Source: Prostheceraeus crozeri (lineage: Eukaryota; Platyhelminthes; Polycladida; Euryleptidae). From it: 64,000 nucleotides of DNA. This document shows positions 16,590 through 27,240 of the stretch, in pieces (positions within the stretch are counted from its first letter, which is position 1; the number at the start of each line of letters is the position of its first letter). The stretch spans positions 558,001-622,000 of the forward strand of contig CAJQUW010001446.1 of assembly GCA_907163375.1 (NCBI GenBank). Reading direction: 5' to 3'. The notes beneath the pieces were generated by a model. It made no database searches, was not told the DNA's origin, and saw only the letters and a program-made list of their open reading frames with translations. The translations under genes were made by a program, and so were the position numbers.

Positions 16590-17812
16590 CCCTCGGACGG
16601 CCAAGGGTGGTTCTCAGAACCTCCTATTTATTCAAATAAAGATAACTAATAAACGAAAGAGTTTTGAATGATGACAGTTAATGACTTTTATCCTATGTAT
16701 CTTGACATCAGAATTGTAAAGTTTGAGCATTATATTTTTGAAACGAATGGATTTAAATTTAATTTTTAGGTACTCACTTAGACATCAAATAACGAAAAAA
16801 CGGTAGTGTTCAAAACTATTCAACTCTATTTGATACATAATATAGAATTTTTTACTATCAATTGCATACATATATAGCGTGTACATGTACTATAGAAAAG
16901 GAGGTATAAATATGTATAATTATTACCAAATTGGCTATTACAGATAAAGTTGAGAGTCACAAACACTGATGACATACATAACTCATAGGCTGTGAATGCT
17001 TGCCACAAACTGGCACCTCGCATTTGGAACAGCAGAAACGTGTCTTGTTTGAATTTCTGCTAGATTTCCCACCTTCCTTACAACGAAAACATCTTTGAAC
17101 AGCAGATAAGCATTGGCTGCTAATTTCATGTTCATCGTGGACTCGTTCCGTGTTCGTAAACTTCTTCAAAATATCAATCGTCTTCTCAATGGCACGATTT
17201 CATCATCACTGTCCACGTCCAATTCGTGATCTTCAACCCCACCATCAGCTTCGGCGTGGACGTCACTTATATGCTGAACATCAAGCAATTCCGATTCATC
17301 AGATGCTGCGTCTTCTCCATCTTCGAAAACAGTACAAATAGATTGCTCAGCTGTCAAAGCAGCTATTCGTTTCGGTTGTCTGCGAGCCATGCTTTCTTGC
17401 ACACGATCGATCAAACAAGAAGCGACAGCCGAGATGAACAGCTATTCACACTATATGACTTGATTCATTGTCATTCATTGTCACGCACAAGCGAAAGCGG
17501 TTTGTTCTCTCACGCACCCACGCACACATAAGGCTTGGCTGATTGCTTTGAAGTTCATTAACGAGCGCGACAACTCATTCACTTCCGATAATAAGGATCT
17601 TAGAAGTTTAAATGTTATGGCTAGGCTATAGAATCGAAATAATTTCTGCGAAAATGCAATTTTATGACTAACAGTTCAGAGAGGAAGCTTTCGTTACCAT
17701 ACTTGAACTAATTTAAGTCAATAAAAACAATATAATGTCGAATTAGTGAGGGAGGCTTTTCAAGCCACCCTTGGCCGTCCTAGGAATATAACCGACCTTG
17801 GCCGTCCGAGGG
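16590..17812 (-). mobile_element. internally deleted piggyBac-type element with intact ends
   Basis: Inverted termini CCCTCGGACGGCCAAGG (16590) and CCTTGGCCGTCCGAGGG (ending 17812) are flanked by identical TTAT on both sides (16586-16589 and 17813-17816). A second copy of the motif (CCACCCTTGGCCGTCC) lies inside the right end at about 17766. Inside, on the minus strand, are a transposase N-terminus (from about 17390, MARRQPKRIAALTAEQ and an acidic stretch) and the C-terminal cysteine-rich domain (17169-16957: CFRCKEGG, then CCSKCEVPVCGKH and CHQC). The whole catalytic centre is missing between them. This is therefore a non-autonomous copy. The TTAT duplication differs from the usual TTAA of piggyBac. 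Confidence 0.85.
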
Positions 17813-17816
17813 TTAT

Positions 17817-18270
17817 TTTGGCGTTCAAGTTAATATTGAGACTGAATTTGTTATTAGGTTTCGATGTTGTTGTGATTTCAGGTGCCGTGCAATACAGTAT
17901 TCCGTCGTCTGCGAGCATGAAGCTCAAATTAATTTTAATTGATTGCTTTCCAATCTCAATTAATTTTTGATAGCTCTTAGCTTGCCTTCGATATGTCTGC
18001 AATATACTTAGCTCTTGACGATTTTGATATCTTCATGATGCTGGTCTTTTATTCGATGAACGTAAAACCGATGTCTATGAAAATTATTAGCTGTCCCACA
18101 AGTTTGAAATTTCGAACCCATATAAGGCACCTTTAAACACTGCTGCCATAGACCAATCAGAAACTAGAACGAAGACCACTTGTTATGGCAGGACATGTGG
18201 ATTAACTTTGACAGGACGTACGAATATCGTCGATATGTTACACTGCGAATGTGCAATGATTTCGCGAAGT
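17817..18270. other. spacer without recognisable genes
   Basis: Short frames only, including an apparent minus-strand frame over the piggyBac right end that is not a gene. Nothing else recognised. Confidence 0.4.
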
Positions 18271-18892
18271 CAGTGGCGGCTCGTCTATTTGGACATGCAT
18301 TGAGATGCTAACTTAAATTATAACCTGCAGTATCAGTGGACTCTATTCATTGATCATAAATTTCATCTACCTTCTATTTGAACGACAATAACGCTAGCGA
18401 AATTCATTCTTCTTCAAGACTGATTGGTGCGCCAATGCATCGAGATTGAGATGACTTTAGCGTAGTTCATTTCACGATGAGCGAATAGACAGAATAAACA
18501 CGCGATAAATACGTCGGACAATATGGGCACTCGAGAGGGAGCCCTAACGCTGCTGATTGGTAAACGGTCAGTGCAAAGACAGCACGTTGTGATTACCTTC
18601 TACTGAGAGTGTAATGTGAGGTTAGCATCAGCAATCAGTTCATGAATCAGCATGCATACAATGCCGGTCGGTACATGAGATTTACAGAATACAGCGTTGA
18701 ACGAAGCCTGAAATAATTCATAGTAAACTATATTTATGTTTATTCAAAGCCTGAATGATAGAAATATATACATACATAACATGTACCTAGCATTTCCAAT
18801 GCTTCTCATTTACAAAATAGGATGGCTATGATTTTTATAAGAATTTTATGCTTGTGTCCCACCTGGAACGATCATGTCACGAGCCGCCACTG
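18271..18892. mobile_element. non-autonomous hAT-like element (MITE)
   Basis: Perfect 15-base-class inverted ends: CAGTGGCGGCTCGT at 18271 and its near complement ACGAGCCGCCACTG ending at 18892 (internal base differences possible beyond 13 bases). The CAGTGGCGGCTCG start is of the hAT type. No coding content in the 622 bases. I do not find a clear 8-bp target duplication, so the age is probably old. Confidence 0.6.
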
Positions 18893-19360
18893 TGCAATTC
18901 TACATAGATAAGGAAGCTAAATAGTCCTATCTGAATGATTTTGAAATCGCACTCTTGTCAAGCACTTGAACAATATTCTTTTTTGATTGCTAATGCTTGA
19001 CTCCATCACTCACAAACTGGAATGTCATATAGCGAGGTATTCGTTTCTTTTTATAGATACTTTTTACTGATATTTTATTTCATGTAAATAAGATGCTACT
19101 GTTGAAATTAGTGAGCATATGAAATTTCTTAAATATTTATTGATGTAAATGAATCTTTGAATTTTGTGGATCATCCATCTATACCATCGGTAGAATGAGG
19201 AAACATTTCTCTTCAATTGATTTTTTAATTCGAATGGAAAACAACATTAAAGAAAATATGAATTGATTTCAACAATCCTTCGTCACGATCATTAACACCA
19301 GCATTCCTATTTATATACAAAACTGATGTTTGAGTGTTAAATAAAGGAACTCTCCTCCCC
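18893..19360. other. 3' flank of COPS2, no feature seen
   Basis: AT-rich, no open frame of interest and no repeat ends recognised. Confidence 0.4.
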
Positions 19361-19366
19361 TTTATT
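19361..19366 (-). terminator. COPS2 polyadenylation signal AATAAA
   Basis: AATAAA on the minus strand, 20 bases past the COPS2 stop codon. If used, the 3' untranslated region is very short. Confidence 0.6.
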
Positions 19367-19386
19367 CAATCACAATTTAAATGAAC

Positions 19387-19836
19387 CTAACTCAGTCCAG
19401 ACAAAGCCTTGGTCAAGATTGTGTTATGTAAAGTACTAAGGCGTGCGGACAATTTGTCCAGCGCTTGATATCGAGCCTCTTGTGACTCGGCGCTTAGAAC
19501 CAGCACTTGATTGCGCTGATCAATTCGTCCACGAATCACATTGTCAAGAATACACGAAACTAACAGACTCTCCACTTCAGATTCGTCGATATTGAGCTGT
19601 TTGGAGATGAAAGGGATACGTATTCGAGTATATGGACGAATCAATTTCACCAGCACTTCAGTGCGAATGTTACACAACAAATCTTCAATATGTTCTCGGA
19701 TAAATTGGTCCTCCATGATGGACGCTCGATTCTCGCGAAGGATATTCTCAAATCCATTGATATCGTTGTTTTGATAAGCAGAAACCAAGTTAGTCATAGC
19801 CAATATTTGAGGATCATTCTTGTACGGCTTCGTTTC
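19387..19836 (-). CDS. COPS2: COPS2 (COP9 signalosome subunit 2), last coding exon
   Basis: This exon opens after a clear acceptor (CCTTTCCTTTCAG) with [25 protein letters not shown] and ends with a stop codon at 19387. It encodes 149 residues covering the end of the helical repeats and the PCI/winged-helix domain ([59 protein letters not shown]). CSN2 is a core subunit of the eight-subunit COP9 signalosome, which removes NEDD8 from cullin ubiquitin ligases; the PCI domain builds the horseshoe of the complex. The sequence aligns along its length with the human protein as I remember it, but the last 35 residues are more divergent. Confidence 0.95.
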   Translation of the reverse strand, partial: ETKPYKNDPQILAMTNLVSAYQNNDINGFENILRENRASIMEDQFIREHIEDLLCNIRTEVLVKLIRPYTRIRIPFISKQLNIDESEVESLLVSCILDNVIRGRIDQRNQVLVLSAESQEARYQALDKLSARLSTLHNTILTKALSGLS

Positions 19837-20114
19837 CTGAAAGGAAAGGGAAAGGTTGCTTCATCTATCTGCAATGACATTGATTTTTGATCATGTTCTT
19901 CACCTACGCAGATGAAGACTTATGTGTGCAATGTATCCAACCTAAATAAGCTGAAGTCACTTCAGTGAAAATTGTAAACTTGTCTGATTGCCAGCATAGA
20001 AATAATTCATTCTGAAAATAAGCTTCAGTTTTGAAAGCTCTAATTTAACCCGGTACAGATTCTGCCTAACAATCCTTCCTTGCATAGGATTTTGTAAAAT
20101 ATGTAAGTCTTGCT

Positions 20115-21850
20115 CATGATGTCAGTCTATCTTTGTTCAATTAAAATTCGTATTTCACGCATCGACCGGTTTCGGCACTTTCACATGGACCATTGCTTAG
20201 ATTAAGCGAGCCATTCATTCAGATATTGTTTTCACGAGCATATTTTCATAGCATATGAATAGTACTGCTCTCTGTTCACACCCCCTTTGTGCACTATAAC
20301 CATATCCTCATCGATAGACATCTATTACATATGCGGGAGATTGGGTTGACATGGCATATGGGTCCTATTGAAGAAACTTCAATGCTAGGCAGCATGAAAC
20401 CAGTGCTTTATCCAAGACCATCTCCATATCAGGCGGTGGAAATGTCGCGATGCCTGCTTCAGTAGTTTATCTCCCAGGCGAAGATGAAGAAAAATTGCAG
20501 GAAAATCACCTTTTTTGGAGCTTGATATAGTAACTCCCTAAGAGTGCAGTTTATACATACTCGATCAGAATTCTGTCTTAAGTTCCATCAGAACGAGGAC
20601 TTCATTTGAGTGGTGGCATAGCACAACTACATGAAATATATTTTAAATTAGACGTTAACGTTCATTCAGGATAGGGGTTGGGGTGAGTTGGCATATTATT
20701 TGATGGGTAAAGTTGGCCTACTTTTTGAAAAAGACCTTGCGCTAAACATCAAAGACATTTTTATGGGGCTCCTCTCTTCCATTTAGCAGACAGACCGACC
20801 AGCTATATGCCTACATCAGTGGAGACCATACTTGAGGCTTTTTGGATGCTACGAGCATTCATGAGTGGCAAACCTAATGAGGTCACAAGGTCAACTGAAA
20901 AGAAATTAGAAATTTACATATCTGCTTTGGATTCACTTTTCCATCTGAAGACGAAAAGAAAATATAAACTCTTGCTATCGGCTTTCGTCGTCATGATTAT
21001 TACCGCTAATGACACTTCACGTTATGTGCTCCAAGCGTAGAGTTAGACGATGTTTCAATTTAGAATATTCTATTCTACTGCACTTGTTGTCTTTTTTCTC
21101 ATTGTGTTGATAAAATCAATCACAAAAAGTATCTTCTCTACATTGTTATTTACTACAGCAAAAACAATTGATTTGTTTTGATTCACATAACCACTCTTCT
21201 TTCCCAAGCCTTTACCAGCCAAGCCAGTGACCAGATGAATATTCATGCCGTTCGTTATAGCGATAGCTATGAAAGTCGTTAAACTTCGCGAAGCGCAGAG
21301 TTCCATGCTTTTCAATTAATCGAAAGTTGACTATATTTAGACATCGCCTATGCTGATTTCGTTACATAAACACCTAATTATGCCAACTCTCCCCACCTGA
21401 CTACGACGATAAAAATGTTGATTATGTGGATTATACTGACCATTTATGAATGAGGCTTTAAGGAATGGTTAAGTACTTTTATTGAACAGAGGCAGTCACA
21501 ATACCGACACTTTATTGTCTTTGTTTCCTAATCAGTGACAGCGTTTTTACAAGTCTTACAAGTTTTTATATGCCAAGTCACCCCAGTCCCCCCTATTCTG
21601 CTGGTCTAGTGAAAACTTCTATCTGAAAATCTTCTAAACTGAAAATAACCGGTTAAGAAAATTGAAGCCTAAAATCAATCGCTAGGATGAATTGACATAA
21701 GTGATTATCGCGTTGGAATATTTGAATGGTTTAATTACTGATTAATGATTATATTATTTTGCTTGTGTTTTGAAAAGAGTACAGATTGCCGAAATCGGTC
21801 AATCCATGAAGTCTGTATTTCTATTTGAATAAAAAGAAGCGAAACTTCAC
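20115..21850. repeat. diverged long inverted repeat with GACCGGTTTCGGCA-type ends
   Basis: Around 20120-20180 the plus strand reads TTGTTCAATTAAAATTCG then ATCGACCGGTTTCGGCA; around 21780-21845 the minus strand reads TTATTCAAATAGAAATAC then ATTGACCGATTTCGGCA. The two arms align over about 55 bases with many differences. They enclose the 20667-21600 element and may be the ends of an older transposon. Confidence 0.4.
20667..21600. mobile_element. DNA-transposon-like element with about 30-bp inverted ends
   Basis: Left end CAGGATAGGGGTTGGGGTGA continuing GTTGGCATAT matches the complement of the right end (CAGAATAGGGGGGACTGGGG continuing TGACTTGGCATAT) with a few differences. The 934-base interior has two short frames (20807-21040 plus; 21070-21315 minus) with no recognised domain. 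No target duplication is clear. Superfamily not determined. Confidence 0.55.
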
Positions 21851-22624
21851 ATTTTCAGGCTCATGTGACGTGAGGCACATCCCCAGAGCCAAAATTTTCG
21901 CATAATACTCTTCTCTGCAGTAAACACAAGAATTTAGAAGAAGAAAGCAACCCCTCATAGAGCTTTCGAAAAGCACTCTATGAGAGTGCTGAGGATGATA
22001 AGAACAAGTTGACCCATTTCGAGACGAGTACCCGGGTCAAGGTCCGGGAACGTCTACTACCCGGCCATTTTCCAGGCACCGGTCCCGTCTGAGCACAGCA
22101 GTCAGTCAGTTATTTTTCAGACACGATCGAGATTATGACTATTGACACTTTTTGTACAAAACGTCTTGAATACGATTACCTGATTTATAATTATCGATTT
22201 ATATTATCGGTGACGTCACTATCTTTTCAAAAATACTTTTGGAGAAACAAATCGAAATGCTGCGAGTAATTCGCATGCACGCGATTAGTTTCATGAAACC
22301 TGAAGTCAACTCAATAACTCTTCTGGTCAACTAGCTAAACATCTGACCGTCGATGTGAAGGCGTGCTCACTCATCATTTAGAATGAAGTGTTTGACGTTG
22401 ACAAAATTGAAGCGAATCGAATTTCTATAAAATGATTTTGCGGAAAACCGATATAAAAATTCACACTGGGTTCGTATTTTTAAGTAACATTTGCAGATGG
22501 GAACTTCGGTCATTAGCTCCGACTCACATATTTCATTAAAATCTCGTCAGTGATCATTTAAAACACATCAGATGTGTCTGATGTTCAATAACAGATATAA
22601 AATAGAGCGTAGGACAATAATTAC

Positions 22625-23049
22625 CTGCGAATCGAAAGGATTAATTCCCGATTTCATTAACATATTCGCTAATACTAAATATTTCAGACAATGAGTTCGA
22701 CGAGGACTTCCAGATTCGTCATAATTCTTGAAAGCTTCGAAGAAATCCGTATGTGCAGCTCCGTAATGCTGTTCCCTCAAATGCATTTTTCCACCACATT
22801 CACGAATAATTCCCATGATTAATGGATGGGGAATGGCGGACTTGATATGCAACGACTGTTCATACAATGCTTTAAGTTTTTTATTATTCTTCTGTTCTGT
22901 GTACATTTGGATCTCCAAGGCATATATTTCCAGTAACTGTGTTCCCTTCTTCAAATCATCTTCACCTTCCTGTGTTTGACATGAGACTCTTAATTCTTTC
23001 ACAATACGCTGAAGTCGAGGCCAATCTTCCTGCTCCAAATATAATTTGC
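22625..23049 (-). CDS. COPS2: COPS2 middle coding exon
   Basis: The exon begins after TTTCTTTGCAG and ends with CAG before GTAATT. It encodes residues [20 protein letters not shown], then [46 protein letters not shown] and the strongly conserved [20 protein letters not shown] and [10 protein letters not shown]. These are helical TPR-like repeats of CSN2 that contact the cullin and other subunits. Conservation with the human sequence is very high here. The phase fits the other two exons: 457, 425 and 450 bases sum to a 443-residue protein, equal to the human length. Confidence 0.96.
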
Positions 23050-24239
23050 CTGCAAAGAAATTTAGGAAAACATTAAACAACTTTCTCCACGAAAGATCAT
23101 CGATTCTGTTCACAGTAAATCCATGAGTAAATCATTCACCCTCGTGTTACTTGAAAAAAATTGACAGTATAGTGTCACTTCTTTAAACTTCGAAAAATAT
23201 GACTATTTGGCTTTTTCATTCTCATTTTCTCTTTCTCTCAACCAAACAATGCCAAGCGACAGGAGAGTGAGAAAAAATGTTTTGTCAGTTTCGTATAAGA
23301 CCGCATATGTAAATCCCTAGAACAAGCCAAGTTGTATGGTAACTTCCGCTAACGCCAAATATACTGTATGAAGAATAATGACTTATTTATAAACTAGTAT
23401 AGACAGATCTACATAACCTAAGCCTGTGTTTCAAAAGTGCTGGTAATCAGTAAAAATTACAGTTTATCATTTTTCATAATTCTTCCTCATCACGCATGAA
23501 ATGCATATCATGTACGACTTTGTTCTGTTAGTGATATCATATCAAGCGATTACACCCTATTCTTCAACAGGTTAGCCAATCGTTGCCGCAATTTGCGGTG
23601 TGATGATCGTAAAACAAGAGAAGACACCGTGACTACAAGCTTCCTCTTGTACGCCAATTGATAGATCAGTTTTCTACAAAATGCCGCGGTCAGTACAAAC
23701 TGAGTGCCTATGTTACACTTGACGAACAATTGGTAACTTTCATTGGTCGATGTGGATTTAAAATGCTTATACCTAACAAACCAGGTAAATAAAGAATGAA
23801 GATATGGATTTTGGCTAACTCAAAGAACTCATATTGCTACAATCTGCAAGTTTATACTGGTCGTCGTAGCAATGTCCGTGAAGTCAATCAATGCTTACGA
23901 GTTGTCTTGGAGCTGACAGAGCATTTGTCAGGCTCCGGTCGACAAGTTGCTGCAGACAATTGTTTTACTAGTATAGTTCTTGTTCGATCTCTTGGTCGAC
24001 AGCTGACCCATTGTGGAACAATAAGACAGAACTAAGGTGAAATGCCAATGGAGATGAAGCTTCAACAAATAGAGGTTCACTCTTCTTTATTCAGATCCCA
24101 ACAAGATACTACTCTAGCATCTTATATTCCCAAACAAGAAAAGGCTGTCATTTTACTTTCGTCACTTCATCATGACAACTCAATGAACGAGGATGAATTG
24201 CGTAAAACACAGGTCACTTTTGATTATGATGTTCACAAG

Positions 24240-25397
24240 CAGGGTTTCGGAGCCGCCGGAGCCGTGGTAGCAGGTCAGAGCTGGAGCGAACAGAAAATGT
24301 CACGGCTCTGAATCCGGCTTGGAGATTTATGTGTAGTTGAATTCAGTCACTTTGCGAGAAAAAGTGATATTTGACAGTATAGCTGAAAAGAATGCAAGTG
24401 TGTCATCGTTTTAGGCAAACGTTGCAGACCTGCCAAAATCTGCTGTCCATCATCTCCACTCAATACACAACCTACCGCGAGCCCTTTATTTGGATTTTAA
24501 AGAAGATTGCGGGCTTCTTTAAGATTGTGTTTCATCCGAAAGCGCATTTGTTGAGCGAAAAACTCTTGGAGAACAACATGCATTCTAGCATCAAATCTAG
24601 TGCACTTACTATTGAAGCACATTATTGGTTCTTCCTTTAAGAATGCATGGTTATTCCATGAGTGCCTCATTTTCAAAAAAATACTTAGAGGAAACATTAA
24701 GAATTCTTGTTCACTAACGAATTAAGTGGTCGCGGTAGGGAATAAATCAGGGATTTCAAACAGGCCCTTAAAAATTGAGAAAATTTTCATGCCTCTCGCT
24801 TCGACTCATGCCTCATACAAAAATTTTAAATGGGTAGCACAAGCTGTCATTATTCATAATTTTTAGCGTGGAATATCTCCATGTTATTTTCTACCCTACA
24901 CGTGTTTATGCTTCCGACCGGTGATGTATGCGTAAATGTATTTAAAGACAGTAAGTTTCAACAAAAATGTAATGATCTAATAATTGATTTAAGATGCTGT
25001 ACTTGGCGACAAAAGTAACGATTTGATAAATCTCGATGTGTCTAGCTTCTTAAGCAAAGGTACAATCTGATTTGGAGATGGTTTACACTTAACGAAACAC
25101 TTCTCACTTAATCACAGAGAGCACAGATGTCATTTTACCGAAAACCTCAGTCTGCTTCCAATTGGATTTACATGTTTTTTCTCTAATCTTGCCTGACAAG
25201 AAGAGGTGCCGGGTAGACCTCGACAGATGTGCAGTTTCCTAGCCATAGAGAGCACATCATTCTGTGATAGTCTCATTTTCGCACATCATTCTGTGATAGT
25301 CTCATTTTCGGTCAGCTGATAACGCCCCGACTATATATCGAAGGGTTTTGGGTCGGAGCCGGAGCCGTGGTAGCTGGACCTCGGCTCCGAAACCCTG
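24240..25397. mobile_element. hAT-like non-autonomous element inserted in the piggyBac relic
   Basis: Inverted ends CAGGGTTTCGGAGCCG (24240) and CGGCTCCGAAACCCTG (ending 25397). Flanks TTCACAAG and CTTACAAT agree at five of eight positions, consistent with a decayed 8-bp hAT duplication. Both ends also carry GGAGCCGTGGTAGC in the same orientation (about 24257 and 25357). Interior frames (24392-24640 and antisense) show no known domain. A 29-bp unit is duplicated inside (25252-25309). Confidence 0.7.
25252..25309. repeat. 29-bp tandem duplication
   Basis: Two identical copies of a unit starting GCACATCATTCTGTGATAG (25252-25280 and 25281-25309). Confidence 0.95.
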
Positions 25398-26699
25398 CTT
25401 ACAATGCTGGAGGTTATATTGTTGATCAAGTCGATCACTACTATTGATCAAAGCGTAGGTCAAACTTGCTGTTCCTTTTTCTTACTCTGCAACGCGCTAG
25501 ACATCGAATCACATTATGCTAACTGCAGCTGCCTACGAAGACGTGTGTTCCTTGCGGAATTGGTTGCACCTCTTCTTCAGTTGCCATCATCTGATGATGG
25601 AGAACCAGCGGCAGTAGCCTGTAAATGTGTTAGCCCGACGATGATCAAAGGTCCCAGAGGAAATGACCGGAAAATTCGCCAGAAGTGCATTCGATGTGAG
25701 AAATTCGCGTGCAAACCTTTGTGCATAGACTGCATGCAGCATCGACCAAAATAATATTTGGTTAAGCTTTATAATTCGTTGATGTTTAAAAAATATTAAA
25801 AAATCATTTACTGTATAATTGAATTTTTCGTCTTCCTCAAATAACTGGGTTCATTGGACCCCATCAAGTAACATGGGACATTTTCTTTACCGTGGTTTAA
25901 GGGTTATAAAAGAATAACCTGTCAACGAATCATGTGGTCATCGCTCATGAAGCCTGAGGGTTTGCTTCTCAACTTGCCCATAAGCTCGAACAAGTTTTGA
26001 ATCTTCGTTAATACATCAGTTTTTCTTCATGCCTAAAGGGAGAGGACGAGTCTGTACACATAAAGAGTACCTTAGCAGAAAAGGGGGAGTGAAAAAATGA
26101 TGAAATATAATGGAACTTTGAAAAAAATCGAATTATGATAACTCAATATACTTGCTTTCTTCTGAACGCCGGTGAAGTGTAGGTGAAGTGCATGTAGAAT
26201 ATTCCAAGCTTGATTCTCATTAAGTGGTTCGATGTGAAGATGGCAACCTTACATCTCAAATTGCTCATTTACAATCTAACAAGGTGGCTGCTTTTCCGCA
26301 GTTGTGTCCTGACCTTTTTATAGACGAACACAAATGAATGAAACGCAAAAGGTCCCCTATTATAAATAGACTTGCACCTGTTAACAGAACAGCAGCTAAA
26401 ACGATCTTCCCCTCACAAAGAAATAATGCGACTGACAGAGCTCATACGTACACGTACCCAACATCATCATGGCAACAATAAAGAACGTAGACAACGACAG
26501 CAAATAGTTCCCAGACAATACCTGACACAGTCTAGCCGTCTACAATCCAAACATGAGAATAATGATTAAACTGACGAATATGTAGTAGAAACAAAGAGCA
26601 ATTGTGAGCAAATGAACTGCTCCTATTGACGAGGAAAGTCTCAACAGTGCGTAGCAACTTTCACTCGCTTCCTTATCAATCCTGAGTAAATTTTATTCA

Positions 26700-27240
26700 C
26701 CTTTATTCACCTCATTTTATTCACTTAACTCACGTCAAAACATTTGCGAAAATGTAAGGAACACGCTCAACATCCTTCGATGTCTCACTTCCATCAATTT
26801 GGTAGAATAACAAGAGACCATCGTGGCTGCTTACGAAACCATCCCATATCTGCTCTTGGAACACACACCCACAGTCTGGTCTCCAATCATCTCACAAACA
26901 ACCATCGACAAATTACAAGCAAAACAGATAGAAGCAACACAGGACGCACACGCGACACAAGCACACAACACCTACTCGACGAAATACACGTCCTCCCCAT
27001 TGCTGAACACCTCACACTACATGTAAAACAGTTTCTAAACAAAGATGTCAACACTATCCTCGCAACAAACACCACCACACAGAAGACAAAAATCCCATCG
27101 GCACATACATAGCACACCGACAAAACAACCCTCACACCATAGGACCTTTGAGTTGCCCCGTCAGGTTGCGGATCTACCCTCTACTGGGAGCGGGCGACTG
27201 GCTTGCCCGACACCTAACGGCCCCTCCCAGTAGTAGAGAG
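26700..27240 (+). pseudogene. LINE 3' end fragment (non-LTR retrotransposon)
   Basis: Two overlapping frames resemble the C-terminal region of a LINE reverse-transcriptase protein. One frame reads LLEHTPTVWSPIISQTTIDK and LQAKQIEA (26823 frame); the other reads TGRTRDTSTQHLLDEIHVLP and IAEHLTLHVKQFLNK (26744 frame). The order WSP..IDKLQ..Q, then TQHL.DE..VLP...HL.L...QF, is a common LINE tail pattern. The switch between frames near 26930 shows a frameshift. A GC-rich inverted repeat follows (CTCTACTGGGAG at about 27180; CTCCCAGTAGTAGAG at about 27222), possibly the 3' RNA structure. The clade is not certain. Confidence 0.55.

Larger units (their letters stand above)
19837..22624 (-). other. 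COPS2: COPS2 intron (2.8 kb)
   Basis: Bounded by a GTAATT donor at 22624 and a pyrimidine-rich TTTCAG acceptor at 19837. It contains the inverted-end element at 20667-21600 and a diverged outer inverted repeat (about 20115-20195 and 21770-21850). From about 21850 to 22570 I see only a small hairpin (CTCATAGAG arms, 21954-21984). Confidence 0.9.
23565..25754 (+). pseudogene. piggyBac transposase relic, split by a hAT-like insertion
   Basis: Plus-strand remains of a piggyBac transposase in several frames. Recognisable parts in order: NLRCDDRKTRED (about 23600), AYVTLDEQLVTFIGRCGFK (first catalytic Asp, about 23706), NSYCYNLQVYTGRRSN (23850), RQVAADNCFTSIVLV (second Asp, 23950), then LLSSLHHDNSMNED (24160). 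After the insertion (24240-25397) come NAGGYIVDQVDHYY (third Asp region, 25400) and a C-terminal cysteine-rich part (CKCVSPTMI then QKCIRCEKFACKPLCIDC, 25620-25740). Several stops and frameshifts show that it is long dead (for example an in-frame TAA at 23779 and a stop at 24032). Element ends were not found. Confidence 0.85.
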
